64,000 bases of DNA from Endoryza sp044226045 (GTDB taxonomy: Bacteria; Bacteroidota; Bacteroidia; Chitinophagales; Chitinophagaceae): NCBI GenBank assembly GCA_044226045.1, contig JBGAHR010000007.1:62001-126000 (forward strand). The letters run 5' to 3'. The position numbers were made by a program, and so were the translations under genes. Positions 31,822-41,754 of this stretch are shown one piece after another (within the stretch, counting starts at the first letter, position 1; every line of letters begins with the position of its first letter). Under the pieces are notes generated by a model, which worked only from the letters and a program-made list of their open reading frames with translations, searched no databases and was not told the DNA's origin.

Positions 31822-34320
31822 ATGACCAAAACCTTTGCATTCATAGTAACCTTATCCTGCATTTGCCTGAATTTACCTGCCCAACAGCAGACGATTCGTG
31901 CTGTAAAAACATTTGAAGCACCTCGAATTGATGGATCACTCGATGATGCCGCCTGGAAAATAGCTCCTGTTGCCACCGATTTCATTACTAACACTCCCGT
32001 ATATGGCAAACCGGCTTCTCAAAAAACGGAAGTAAGGGTTCTGTATGATAACAGCGCTATCTACATAGCCGCGTATTTATACGACGATCCTGCCAGCATT
32101 CGCCGGCAGTTCACTCCGCGTGACCAGGAGCAGCGGGCGGATGTTGATTATTTCTCCATTTTCCTGGATACTTATAAAGACCGGCAAAACGCTTTTCAGT
32201 TCCTGGTAACTTCCCGGAATGTGCAAAGTGATGCACGCGTATCGCCTCAATATGCCACCAGTTTTGGCGTGTACGGCGATTTGAGCTGGGATGCGGTTTG
32301 GGAAAGCCGGGTGGGGTTCAGATCGGATGGATGGATAGTGGAAATGAAAATACCTTATTTCTCTATCCGGTTTTCGAAAGAGAAAATCCAGGATTGGGGT
32401 ATTCAGTTCATGCGTTTTTCGCGCCGGTTTAATGAAACATCCTTCTGGAATGCAGTGGATCCGAACGTAAATGGTTTTGCCAACCAGTTTGGCGATCTCG
32501 CCGGCCTGGAAAACCTGGTGCCACCGCTTCGATTGAGTTTTTCACCTTATGTAAGCGGTGGATATCGATCAACCCCCAGCGTTAGCAAAGGCTATCAGAA
32601 TGAATGGCTGAAGAGTGGGGGGATGGATGTTAAATATGGCATCAACGAAAGTTTTACCCTGGATGCCACGCTGATACCGGACTTTGGACAGGTGATCTCC
32701 GATAACGTAGTGAATAATATCTCTCCCTTTGAAATTCAGTTCAGGGAAAACCGGCCTTTCTTTACGGAGGGTACCGAGTTATTCAATAAGGCCGGCATAT
32801 TTTATTCCAGAAGAGTGGGGGCCACACCAGCCCGTTATCAGCAGATTGAAGAGGAAACAGGCACGGGTGCTCTTTCCGATTTTTCCATTGCAAAGAACCC
32901 TTCTGTAACCCGATTGTACAATGCCATCAAGTTTTCCGGCAGAACTTCCAACAACCTGGGTATCGGGATCTTTAATGCGGTAGGGCAGCCGGTAGAGGCG
33001 AAGCTGGTGAATACAAACAGCGGCAGGGATTCATTGATCCTTACAGAACCGCTGACGAATTATAACGTAATTGTTCTTGACCAGGTTTTGCGCAACCGCT
33101 CTTATATCACGTTTACCAATACCAATACCTGGAGGAGTGGTCATGACCGGGATGCCAATGTAACGGCGCTGGATATCGCGCTTTATGACAAGGCCAACCG
33201 GTACGGGCTCATTTTAAGTCCCCGATATAGCCGCATCTTTGATTCTACCGGCGGCTACGAAGGGTTCAGCAATTACCTCGAAGCAGGTAAAGTGAGCGGA
33301 CGTTTCCGGTATGCCGTCAAGAACCTGCTGAAAACAGACAAATACGATCCGAACGACCTTGGCTTTATCTATTCTCCCAATGAGTTCACCACCAGCCTCG
33401 GATCCAGCTATAATATTTTTGAAGCGAATAAGTATTTCCTCAATCAATCTTATTCGATCAATCTCATTCAGTCGTACCTGTTTAAACAGTTTGAATATCA
33501 GAAAACGACCCTTGAAGCCTCTGCATTTGTTGTTTTCCGAAATTTTTGGGATCTGACGCTCAAGACAGAAATCCAGCCACGCTGGTATAATGATTTTTTT
33601 GAGCTGCGTACGCCCGTCGATATTTTTTCCACGCCAAGAAAAAAGCTTCGGAGGCCTCCCAATTATTTTTTTGGTATAACCGGCAGTAGCGATAGCCGTA
33701 AAAAACTATATGTAAGCTGGGATCTGGGTTTTGCGCAAAGCCCTTTACCCAACGATCCTTACTACGCAGCCCAGTTGGGTAACCGTTACCGGTTTAGTGA
33801 CCGCTTTACGCTTTCGCTGGATCTGGCTATACGTCACGATCATGGTCAGTATGGATATGCGGGTCGCGATGTAAACACCAATGAAACCATCCTGGCCAGG
33901 AGAAAGTATACCGATTTTACCACGATCCTGACCGGCACTTATAACTTCACATCCCGAATGAACATCAGTTTCCGTGCCCGTCATTTCTGGAACCGGATTG
34001 TCAATACGGATCTCTTTGACGTAATGGATGATGGAAACTGGACCAAACGCAATGACCTGGCATTGGCCGATTATAATCGGAACTACAACGCCTTTAACCT
34101 CGATGTTTTCTATACCTGGGACTTTAAGCTGGGCAGTCGTATAATTCTTGGATGGAAAAACTGGCTCGGAACAGACTATGAATTCGGGATCGACGGAACA
34201 AAGTACCGCAGCTACATCGACAATGCCAGGCAGGTCTTTTCCACTCCTCACGGAAACGAATGGACGTTGCGGTTCATTTATTTCCTGAACTCACAACAGC
34301 TGATTAAAAGGAAAAAATAA
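31822..34320 (+). CDS. secreted DUF5916 protein with N-terminal CBM9-like domain
   Basis: 832 residues from the ATG at 31822 (signal peptide MTKTFAFIVTLSCICLNLPA). The start of the mature protein (FEAPRIDGSLDDAAWKIAPVATDF) is the typical opening of a family 9 carbohydrate-binding-like domain (about 30-230). It is followed by a long DUF5916 region rich in alternating aromatic/polar strands (FRENRPFFTEGTELF is a recognisable element), which probably forms an outer-membrane beta-barrel. A role in surface binding or hydrolysis is suspected but not established. No SusCD pair is nearby. The stop is 13 bp from the convergent HDAC-like gene. Confidence 0.85.
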   Translation: MTKTFAFIVTLSCICLNLPAQQQTIRAVKTFEAPRIDGSLDDAAWKIAPVATDFITNTPVYGKPASQKTEVRVLYDNSAIYIAAYLYDDPASIRRQFTPRDQEQRADVDYFSIFLDTYKDRQNAFQFLVTSRNVQSDARVSPQYATSFGVYGDLSWDAVWESRVGFRSDGWIVEMKIPYFSIRFSKEKIQDWGIQFMRFSRRFNETSFWNAVDPNVNGFANQFGDLAGLENLVPPLRLSFSPYVSGGYRSTPSVSKGYQNEWLKSGGMDVKYGINESFTLDATLIPDFGQVISDNVVNNISPFEIQFRENRPFFTEGTELFNKAGIFYSRRVGATPARYQQIEEETGTGALSDFSIAKNPSVTRLYNAIKFSGRTSNNLGIGIFNAVGQPVEAKLVNTNSGRDSLILTEPLTNYNVIVLDQVLRNRSYITFTNTNTWRSGHDRDANVTALDIALYDKANRYGLILSPRYSRIFDSTGGYEGFSNYLEAGKVSGRFRYAVKNLLKTDKYDPNDLGFIYSPNEFTTSLGSSYNIFEANKYFLNQSYSINLIQSYLFKQFEYQKTTLEASAFVVFRNFWDLTLKTEIQPRWYNDFFELRTPVDIFSTPRKKLRRPPNYFFGITGSSDSRKKLYVSWDLGFAQSPLPNDPYYAAQLGNRYRFSDRFTLSLDLAIRHDHGQYGYAGRDVNTNETILARRKYTDFTTILTGTYNFTSRMNISFRARHFWNRIVNTDLFDVMDDGNWTKRNDLALADYNRNYNAFNLDVFYTWDFKLGSRIILGWKNWLGTDYEFGIDGTKYRSYIDNARQVFSTPHGNEWTLRFIYFLNSQQLIKRKK

Positions 34321-34333
34321 TTATCCGTGGGAA

Positions 34334-35251
34334 TCATTGAAGCGTATCTTCCCAGGTATTCCTCGCCGCCCGGAAGGTCTGGCAATGTGCTTCCGTGATG
34401 ATCTTCACATCGGGAGAATATCCTCCACCCATGGCTACCACGCAGGGGATTTGTCGTGTTTTGAGCCAGTGAAATATCTTTTCATCTCTTTTCCGGCAAC
34501 CTTCCATGCTTACTTTGAGCTTTCCGAATTTATCTGTTTCCAGAATATCCACTCCTGACAGGTAGAAGGCAAAATCCGGTTGAAATTGATCCAGAACCGG
34601 CAATAAATTTTTATCCAGCAAATCCAGGTATGCCTCATCCGCAATACCATCCGGTAATTCCACATCGCAATCGCTGATTTGTTTATGAAAAGGATAGTTG
34701 TTTTTTCCGTGCATGCTGAAGGTGAATACAGATAGGTTATTGGAGAACAAACTGGCTGTTCCATTGCCCTGATGTACGTCCAGATCAATCATGAGGATCT
34801 TTTTGACGAGCTGCCGGTGAAGGAGGTAGTTGGCGGCAACAGCGAAATCATTGAGGAGACAAAATCCTTCTCCATGATCTGCAAAGGCGTGATGTGTTCC
34901 ACCGGCTACATTCATGGCAATGCCGCATTGCAATGCTTTTAACGCGCAATCGATGGTGCCCTGTGTGATCACCAGTTCGCGGTTGGTTAAAGCCGGCGAT
35001 TGCGGGAAGCCGATCTGCCGTTGTTCCTTCGCCGTCAGTTGCTGATGCTTCAGTTTATACAGGTATTCAGCCGTATGGGTTAGCAGAACAATTTCGTCCG
35101 GGCATACCTGTGGCGAAAACAACGCATCTGCTGTGATGGTGCCTTCATAGATCAATTGTTCCGGGATGAGTTCATATTTCAACATCGGGAAGCGGTGTCC
35201 CTCCGGTAAGGGATGTGCATAGATCGGGTCAAAAGCAATCCAGGGTATCAT
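34334..35251 (-). CDS. histone deacetylase-family protein (AcuC/HDAC-like)
   Basis: 305 residues of the arginase/deacetylase fold. The active-site tandem histidines and charge relay are visible in GGTHHAFADHGEGFCLLND, with metal ligands in MIDLDVHQGNGT and a further Asp in YLSGVDILETDK. GGGYSP near the C-terminus is also conserved. Bacterial members deacetylate acyl-lysines, acetylpolyamines or small amides; the substrate is unknown here. The start codon overlaps the pdeM stop by four bases (ATGA), so it is translationally coupled to a DNA-repair nuclease gene. Confidence 0.9.
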   Translation of the reverse strand: MIPWIAFDPIYAHPLPEGHRFPMLKYELIPEQLIYEGTITADALFSPQVCPDEIVLLTHTAEYLYKLKHQQLTAKEQRQIGFPQSPALTNRELVITQGTIDCALKALQCGIAMNVAGGTHHAFADHGEGFCLLNDFAVAANYLLHRQLVKKILMIDLDVHQGNGTASLFSNNLSVFTFSMHGKNNYPFHKQISDCDVELPDGIADEAYLDLLDKNLLPVLDQFQPDFAFYLSGVDILETDKFGKLKVSMEGCRKRDEKIFHWLKTRQIPCVVAMGGGYSPDVKIITEAHCQTFRAARNTWEDTLQ

Positions 35252-35907
35252 TGCAACTGAAGTATCTTGTTTTCAACGATGGCAAAAACACTTTCTTTTT
35301 CTTTTGGTTCAACCAGGTAAGTGCCGGTAAAATGGCTGAATGCCGGGAGAACCGCATGTTGTCTGCCAAAATAAAAACAGGGAAGTCGCAAGGTCTGCCG
35401 GCCGCCGCCATGTACGAGCACTCCCGGATGAATATGCCCGGAGAATACGTAATGTGCTGCCGGCATCGTAGTGTGCAGGGCGATATCGTGGGTAAAAAAG
35501 AAAGGAGCCATTTGCAGATCCTGTTCATGTACTGTCAGGGAAGCTTCCCGGTACCAGCTGTTGTCGAGGATATCGTGGTTGCCTTTTACCAATTGAATAG
35601 ACAGATCGGCGAAGTCATCGCGCCATCTCCTGAACCATTCCAGTTCCAGATTGGCTGCACTGTGAAACATGTCGCCAACTACCACCAGGTTGTCGGGTTG
35701 AAAGAATTGCAGTTGATGAACCAGTCTTTGAAGGTCATTTTTATAAAGATGCTGGGGTACCGCAATTCCGGATTTTCTGAAATGGCCGGTCTTGCCAAAA
35801 TGCAGATCCGATACGATCAATGTTTTCTGTTCTTCCCAATACACACAGCGTTCCGGCGATAACCAGAGATGCTGATCCTGTTGAATGTGCAGCAGTGGTT
35901 TTTGCAT
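35248..35907 (-). CDS. pdeM: ligase-associated DNA damage response endonuclease PdeM
   Basis: 219-residue calcineurin-like metallophosphoesterase with all core motifs: SDLHFGK (about 34), GDMFHS (about 79), GNHD (about 109) and the C-terminal SGHIHP (about 156). Members of this subgroup are encoded near an ATP-dependent DNA ligase, an exonuclease and an Lhr-type helicase; the helicase is present here at 36518-39031 but the ligase and exonuclease are not in the window. The gene is coupled to the HDAC-like gene downstream. Confidence 0.88.
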   Translation of the reverse strand: MQKPLLHIQQDQHLWLSPERCVYWEEQKTLIVSDLHFGKTGHFRKSGIAVPQHLYKNDLQRLVHQLQFFQPDNLVVVGDMFHSAANLELEWFRRWRDDFADLSIQLVKGNHDILDNSWYREASLTVHEQDLQMAPFFFTHDIALHTTMPAAHYVFSGHIHPGVLVHGGGRQTLRLPCFYFGRQHAVLPAFSHFTGTYLVEPKEKESVFAIVENKILQLQ

Positions 35908-35964
35908 CGGGCAAAGATAATAAACAAGGGCTCCTCTGCCCTTTGCCAGGCGATAGAAGGCAAC

Positions 35965-36444
35965 TTATTTTGTGTCGGGAGGCAGGTTGTTTTTGGCCGC
36001 GATATCCTTTTGAAGGCTGTCGGCCCATTGTGAGAGTGCCAGCTTTTCCTGTTCGGTAAGAATGGCATTCTTATGTATCCAGGTATAGCTGTTAAGGGGC
36101 ATTTCGCCTTCCTTGACCGTTTCAATAATTTCTTTCAGCTTATGGTGTTGCTTTTTGGCGGGGTAGGAAGCGAAATCAGAAAAGTTGAGTTCCCTTTTTC
36201 CCTCATTGACATGATTGGCCAGCCACCAGCCAACAGGTTGTACGTTGCTATACCAGGGATAATAAGTGTTATTCGAATGGCAGTCTGCGCAGGATTTGTC
36301 GAGAATGGTTTGAACAGAAGCCGGAACGGCATACTGGGCGGTAATATCGGTGGGAGATTTGGTGGAGGATTGATTTTTGGCGGGCCGGATAAATTGAATG
36401 ATCACCAGGATGGCCAGTAATACCAGAAGAATTTTTCTTTTCAT
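35965..36444 (-). CDS. haem-binding domain protein (one CxxCH)
   Basis: 159 residues: an N-terminal signal-anchor (MKRKILLVLLAILVIIQFI), then one haem c site, CADCH (about 53-57), in the context SCADCHSNNTYYPWYSNVQPVGWW. This is typical of the small Haem_bd (PF14376) family. It is membrane-tethered and periplasmic, probably an electron carrier or redox sensor. It lies between the pdeM and Lhr-type genes, on the same strand, 57 and 73 bp from each. Confidence 0.88.
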   Translation of the reverse strand: MKRKILLVLLAILVIIQFIRPAKNQSSTKSPTDITAQYAVPASVQTILDKSCADCHSNNTYYPWYSNVQPVGWWLANHVNEGKRELNFSDFASYPAKKQHHKLKEIIETVKEGEMPLNSYTWIHKNAILTEQEKLALSQWADSLQKDIAAKNNLPPDTK

Positions 36445-36517
36445 ATCGAAGAATTATTGGGAATAAATGTAGGAAACAGCCATGAATTGAATCCTGATTT
36501 TACTCAACCGACCGGTT

Positions 36518-39031
36518 TTACCTGTCCAGCTGCAATTGCATGCGTTTAACCCGGTCTTCGAGTTTTTCAGAGGAGAGATCCTCGCGCATACTATCCACTT
36601 TAATGGGGAAGCAGAAAGGGGTCAGCCGATCCGGGAAGGTGAGAACGATGGTTGAGTGCTGAATTCGGTGGAGCATGTCTCTTAACCTCACTTCCTCCAT
36701 TTGCTGGTCGAATACTTCCTGGTAAGCCTGGCGCAGCAGCACATTGTTTGGCTCATATTCTGAAAATACTTTAAAGAGGAGAGAAGCGGAAGACTGCAAA
36801 TGCCGGGCTTTCTTCTGTTCGCCCGGAAAGCCCTGGAAAATCAGTCCACCGATCACTGCGATATCCCTGAATTTTCTTTTGGCCATTTCCGTGGAGTTCA
36901 CACTTCGCTGGATATCGGCAAACAGATTGTCGGGAGAGAACAGCTCGTATACATTGCTGTCGTCAACCGGAATCGGTTGGTCACTCAGCAATTCAAAACC
37001 GTAATCATTCATCGCGAAAGAAAATGTGATGGGCCTGATCTTGCTGATCCGGTAGGCCAGTATGGCCGCCATCGCTTCATGTACCAGGCGACCTTCGAAC
37101 GGAAAAACAAATAAGTGGAATCCGTCTTTTGTTTCAATTTGCTCGATCAGCAATTCATCGGCTTTGGGAACATGAGACAGTTTCTCCTGCAAATCGAACA
37201 ATGGCTGGAGTGCCTCAAGCTCCGGTTCCCTGCCGGACTGGCTTCTTTGCCGGGTGATAAATGCCTGGTCGAATGTTTCCCGCAGTTTTCTTCCCAGGTT
37301 AGCGCTCAATGGCATCCGGCCTCCTTCCCAACTGGGTACGAGTGATTTTTTGGCGTTGGATTTCTTCACCAGTACCGTCATGTCTTTGATCATGATCAGT
37401 TCAAGATTTCTGCCGGCGAGCGTAAACACATCTCCGGGTTCCAGCCTGGAAATAAAGTATTCTTCAATCACCCCTACATATCCGCCGCTAAGAAACTTCA
37501 CCTTCAACATCGAATCGCTGACGATTGTTCCGATATGCAGCCGATGGCGCATCGCAATTCTTCGTTGCGTAATCCGGTATACACCATCGATCACTTCCAC
37601 CTTTCGATATTCATCATATTGCTGGAGAGCCTTGCCTCCTTCGGTGATGTAATGCAGGAGTTCGGAAAACTCATCTCGGGTCAACTCCCGGAAAGAATAA
37701 GTCTGTTTCACTTCTTCAAACAGATTTTCCGGAGTAAATCCTTCCGAGATAGCCAAAGTACAACAGTATTGCACGAGGGTATCAAAGCAAAGCATCATGG
37801 GGACCCGGCTTTCGATCAATTGTTCCGCAATCGCCGATTTGAGAGCGGCTGCTTCCACCAGTTCCAGTGAATGCGTTGGCAGGAAATAGATCCGGCTGGT
37901 TTCATCCGGGCGGTGACCACTTCTTCCCGCTCTTTGCAGGAAGCGGGCAACACCCTTGGGTGATCCGACCTGTATAACGGTTTCAACTGGTCGAAAATCA
38001 ACCCCCAGGTCGAGCGAAGCGGTACAGACAACTGCTTTTAATTTACCGGTGTGCAGGTTTTCCTCCACCCAGGTTCTGAGCTCCATGTCAATGGAACCAT
38101 GATGCAGGGCGATCGCGCCGGCCAGTTCAGGTGCGGCATTCAGGATGGCCTGGTACCAGAGTTCACTCATGCCGCGCGTATTGATAAAGATGAGCGTTGT
38201 TCTGCTGCTGTTGATAATCGGCAGCACTTTATGAACCAGTTTGATTCCCAGGTGACCGGCCCAGGGATATTTCTCTATTTCGTCGGGAAGCACCGAAATT
38301 ACTTCTGTTTCTTTTTTGATAACTGCCTTTACCACCTCACCTTCGGTTGCTTCGATCAGCCGGAGCGGAGACATCAGCACGGCTCTTGCTTCATCGAGAT
38401 TACCGATCGTGGCCGAGATGCCCCATATGCCAAAACTTTTTTGATTGAGATTTTGACGACGCTCTTTCACACAGCCAACAATTCTCGACAGGGCCAGTTC
38501 TACCTGTACCCCTCTTTTGCTTCCCAACAACTCGTGCCATTCGTCCACCGCCATCAATCTTAAATGCTCAAACACTTCCGGGTATCCTTTTTGCGCCAGC
38601 AGGAGGTGCAGGCTTTCAGGTGTGATGATGAGTACCTCCGGCATCTGTCTTTTCTGCCGGGCTCTCTCTGCCGTATCGGTGTCTCCGTTCCGGATACCGA
38701 TTTTCCAATTCATTCCCAGTTCGGTGATCACTTCTTCCATCGCGCGACCGATATCTTTGGCGAGTGCCCTCAAGGGAGTAATCCAAAGTAATTGAAGATG
38801 GTTTTTCCCGCGCGACTGATACTCTTCCGGATGCTCATTGATAAACTGGATCAGCGCACCCAGGAATACAGAGAATGTTTTTCCGCAACCTGTAGGCGCA
38901 TTTACCAATCCACTTTTTCCAGTGATGATATGTTGCCAGGCCTGTTCCTGGAATTGAAATGCCCGGAAGCCTTTTGATTGCAGCCATTGTGTGATGACCT
39001 GATAACCTTTTGTCTGGTGCAGTGGCTGCAT
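36518..39031 (-). CDS. Lhr-type DEXH-box helicase (ligase-associated DNA damage response)
   Basis: 837 residues of superfamily 2. Motif I NAPTGCGKTF (about 40-49), Ia WITPLRALAKD, DEXH box VDEWHELLG (about 157-165), SAT motif WGISATIG, GMSELWYQ and motif VI LQRAGRSGHRPDE are all visible, followed by a winged-helix/DUF-type C-terminal half typical of Lhr core helicases. It is shorter than full-length Lhr (about 1500 residues), as expected for the ligase-associated form. It unwinds DNA/RNA hybrids or damaged DNA. It is the first gene before the haem protein and pdeM, and starts 3 bp after the cytochrome gene ends. Confidence 0.9.
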   Translation of the reverse strand: MQPLHQTKGYQVITQWLQSKGFRAFQFQEQAWQHIITGKSGLVNAPTGCGKTFSVFLGALIQFINEHPEEYQSRGKNHLQLLWITPLRALAKDIGRAMEEVITELGMNWKIGIRNGDTDTAERARQKRQMPEVLIITPESLHLLLAQKGYPEVFEHLRLMAVDEWHELLGSKRGVQVELALSRIVGCVKERRQNLNQKSFGIWGISATIGNLDEARAVLMSPLRLIEATEGEVVKAVIKKETEVISVLPDEIEKYPWAGHLGIKLVHKVLPIINSSRTTLIFINTRGMSELWYQAILNAAPELAGAIALHHGSIDMELRTWVEENLHTGKLKAVVCTASLDLGVDFRPVETVIQVGSPKGVARFLQRAGRSGHRPDETSRIYFLPTHSLELVEAAALKSAIAEQLIESRVPMMLCFDTLVQYCCTLAISEGFTPENLFEEVKQTYSFRELTRDEFSELLHYITEGGKALQQYDEYRKVEVIDGVYRITQRRIAMRHRLHIGTIVSDSMLKVKFLSGGYVGVIEEYFISRLEPGDVFTLAGRNLELIMIKDMTVLVKKSNAKKSLVPSWEGGRMPLSANLGRKLRETFDQAFITRQRSQSGREPELEALQPLFDLQEKLSHVPKADELLIEQIETKDGFHLFVFPFEGRLVHEAMAAILAYRISKIRPITFSFAMNDYGFELLSDQPIPVDDSNVYELFSPDNLFADIQRSVNSTEMAKRKFRDIAVIGGLIFQGFPGEQKKARHLQSSASLLFKVFSEYEPNNVLLRQAYQEVFDQQMEEVRLRDMLHRIQHSTIVLTFPDRLTPFCFPIKVDSMREDLSSEKLEDRVKRMQLQLDR

Positions 39032-39034
39032 GAA

Positions 39035-40423
39035 TCAGAGCGTCTTTAAATATTCCAGTAATGCGATCCTGTCTTTTTCCGAGAGACGATCTCCAAAATA
39101 ATGCCCCTGGTTTCCATAGCCCGGCAAAGTGGTATTATATACGTTGTGGTTATTGGTTTGTTCCGGAATGAGGTATTTCCAGCCCATTTTATCCATATCG
39201 TATTCCGGCTTCTCGAAATCCCGTTGCCAGTAAGCAGGTCTCAGCTTGCTGTTCAACAAAGCCTCCAGGTTGGGTACGCTGCCGTTATGAAGGTAAGGAG
39301 CGGTACACCAGATACCATCGAGTGGAGGCGCGATGTATCCATTAAAGGGTTCCAGCCGGGCGGGGTGATCTCCCATCGCAAACCAGCTTTGATTGAACCA
39401 TTTCACAAATTGTTCATTCTGGTAATTGCTTTTGAAAAGGGTGGAATCGGTTCTTATCACTGAGGCCGGTATCAGGAGATTCGGGTAGGTTTCATTGTCG
39501 CCATAGCTGCCGTGGCATTTTGAGCAGTTCTTTACAAATACGAGACCGCCTTTTTTCGCCAGGCTTTGATCGATCCTGCCAGGGTATTTCGGAGCTTCCA
39601 GGGTATAGATATAAGCCAGCACATCACTGATGCGGTCGTCAACCGATCTGGATTCGGAGGTATCGCTCACCGTTAGCAAGTTGGAGGCCATCAGGAAGCG
39701 ACCGAAATCACCCCGGCCGAATCCGTTATAGAACATCGCGTTTTTCTTTTTAAGTAACCACCAGGCGGGTACGTCGCTGGGAATTACTTCATCGGGGATT
39801 TTCAACAACGGGGTGTCGCTCCACCGGAAGGTTACCGGATCACGATGGGCCGCGAGAACTGCTGCCAGCCTGTCGGCTGCATTCACTCCTCTCACTTCGG
39901 TATTCAATTTATTGCCAATGGTCTTCGCAACCTGTATGAATGTTTTGCTTGCTTCGTATTTTTTTGGGAAGGGGGTCTTCAGAATTTTCTCCAGCTTCTC
40001 ATAATTTTCCGGGTTCAGGTTCCTGCCGAATGTAAAATCGGCGAAACTGTTTCCCATGCCTATGTATAGCTGGTCGTTGAATACCTGCGCATGACATTGA
40101 AGACAATTCGGCGCCACAACAGGCTCGCCATTGGCTGCTTTAACCACGGTGAACTCGTGACTGACTTTTCCGTTGAGACCTGGGCGGTCGAGGTAATTCT
40201 TTTTCGCGCGACCCGAAGCCAGTTGAAAGAATTCGTACGGGATCCCGGACTTGATATAGTCGCCGGTAACCAGGTACGAATAACCGGAATCAGGATTTCC
40301 GATTCGTTGTTTGCTCGGCGGAATAAAGACCGGTTTTTCCGGATCCGGTTGCGGAACCTGCAATCCCCATGAAATAACCAGCACGCTGGTGGTAAGCAAC
40401 AATAGTATCCAGACCTTCTTCAT
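39035..40423 (-). CDS. exported dihaem c-type cytochrome
   Basis: 462 residues with a signal peptide (MKKVWILLLLTTSVLVISWG). There are two haem c attachment sites, CLQCH (about 107-111) and CSKCH (about 300-304), plus candidate distal Met ligands (for example FAMGDH). The second half resembles cytochrome c/dihaem peroxidase-like domains (APPLDGIWCTAPYLHNGSVPNLEALL). It is likely a periplasmic redox enzyme or electron carrier; the substrate is unknown. It lies directly upstream of the helicase gene (3 bp gap), probably in the same transcript. Confidence 0.85.
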   Translation of the reverse strand: MKKVWILLLLTTSVLVISWGLQVPQPDPEKPVFIPPSKQRIGNPDSGYSYLVTGDYIKSGIPYEFFQLASGRAKKNYLDRPGLNGKVSHEFTVVKAANGEPVVAPNCLQCHAQVFNDQLYIGMGNSFADFTFGRNLNPENYEKLEKILKTPFPKKYEASKTFIQVAKTIGNKLNTEVRGVNAADRLAAVLAAHRDPVTFRWSDTPLLKIPDEVIPSDVPAWWLLKKKNAMFYNGFGRGDFGRFLMASNLLTVSDTSESRSVDDRISDVLAYIYTLEAPKYPGRIDQSLAKKGGLVFVKNCSKCHGSYGDNETYPNLLIPASVIRTDSTLFKSNYQNEQFVKWFNQSWFAMGDHPARLEPFNGYIAPPLDGIWCTAPYLHNGSVPNLEALLNSKLRPAYWQRDFEKPEYDMDKMGWKYLIPEQTNNHNVYNTTLPGYGNQGHYFGDRLSEKDRIALLEYLKTL

Positions 40424-40529
40424 AACTTCTGTGTCTAAAATTATTGAATAGAATCTTTCTCAGCCGTTAACGGGCTTGAAATATTTGTCGTTTTGCTGAG
40501 AGGCCGCCTTGCAATGGAAACCAGTCGGG

Positions 40530-41693
40530 TTAATTCACCACTTTCGCCTGGCCGTCGACCTTTTTGATGAAATAGAGTTTCTTGTTTTCCAGGTAATCAA
40601 CAACCCCCGATTGGCGATTGTTGATAGGTTCAATGGAAAATTCTCCGAAAACGGTGGTGCCATGCAAACTGGCTGGAAATGCGGCACCGTTCGGTATTGT
40701 AGAAACCTGGTGAGCGAAAAAATAGAGCGCGTCAAAAGCGGTGAATACCATATCACCGGCGCGCGAGAAATAGCGGGTCTTGAATACAGACTGTATTTGC
40801 TGAGCCTGCTTGTTATCGGGGCTGATAAATGTTGGCGAAGTATAGATGATCTCGATACCCTTATAAACAGATTTGCCGAAATCTACCTGGTCCACCAATG
40901 GCATGGTCAACACGGTGATCTTGTAATTTTTGTTAACGGTGGCCAGTTGCCGGCAAAGATTGAGCGTAAAATTCAGGTCGAGGCTGCCAATCAGGCAAAC
41001 CGTAGTGCGGGATGTATCGATCCATTCGCTCAATTGCTCGGTGGAAACCGTATCGTCCAGGATCGTATATCGCATCTTCAACGGAACGGAGGCGGTTGTT
41101 TTTTCTGTGTTGGTGAAGATTGAACGCAATCGATCATCCGTGGATCCTTTCTTCCGGAAATAAATGATAGGGGAGAGGGCATAATTTTTTTGAAGAAAGC
41201 GATAGATGGCGGATATATGGGTACTCAAGGTTGGGTTCAGCAGGATATAATTGGGGTTGTTTCTGCTATCGGCATCGTTTGGTATATTCACATTCACAAA
41301 AGGTATATGGAGATTATTCGCCACTCTTCCCAGCAGGGCAGCTTCATTCAGGCTTACATGACCGATAAAAAGACTGGTCTGCTGAATTTCCTTTTTCTGA
41401 AGAATCTGATCCAGTTTTTCTTTAGAGCGGGTGTCGTAGATGTCGATTTCCAGTTTGATGTTTTCTTTTTCCAGTGAGTCGATGGCCAGTTGAATGCCCT
41501 GGTAGAATTCGAGACCGGCGTTGAAAAACTTCGGCATCGATTTATTGTATCGGTAGTTACCCGACTGGTCAAAGGCGGAATCCAGGTACAATGGAGCGAA
41601 AATCGCAATACGTTTTCGCGGCGTTGTATCTGATTGAGCCAGCGTTGTACCGAAGCTGCAAAGCAATGCCAGGATGACCGAAATCTTTTTCAA
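40530..41693 (-). CDS. type 1 periplasmic-binding-fold protein (TTG start)
   Basis: 387 residues. The signal peptide MKKISVILALLCSFGTTLAQ is intact only if translation starts at the TTG at 41693: a stop codon lies three codons upstream and the next in-frame ATG is about 50 codons inside. The mature protein has the branched-chain amino-acid receptor-like fold (RIAIFAPLYLDSAF...GIQLAIDSLEKEN...DMVFTAFDALYFFAHQVS). No ABC transporter genes are adjacent, so it may be a sensor or envelope protein rather than a transport receptor. It follows guaA by 61 bp on the same strand. I recall guaA in this phylum often being followed by a LysM-containing version; LysM repeats are absent here. Confidence 0.78.
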   Translation of the reverse strand: MKKISVILALLCSFGTTLAQSDTTPRKRIAIFAPLYLDSAFDQSGNYRYNKSMPKFFNAGLEFYQGIQLAIDSLEKENIKLEIDIYDTRSKEKLDQILQKKEIQQTSLFIGHVSLNEAALLGRVANNLHIPFVNVNIPNDADSRNNPNYILLNPTLSTHISAIYRFLQKNYALSPIIYFRKKGSTDDRLRSIFTNTEKTTASVPLKMRYTILDDTVSTEQLSEWIDTSRTTVCLIGSLDLNFTLNLCRQLATVNKNYKITVLTMPLVDQVDFGKSVYKGIEIIYTSPTFISPDNKQAQQIQSVFKTRYFSRAGDMVFTAFDALYFFAHQVSTIPNGAAFPASLHGTTVFGEFSIEPINNRQSGVVDYLENKKLYFIKKVDGQAKVVN

Positions 41694-41754
41694 CAGAGGT
41701 TATGATTTAGTTGAATATGTTAGCCTCCCATCAGACCTTTCGCCTTACAGACTG

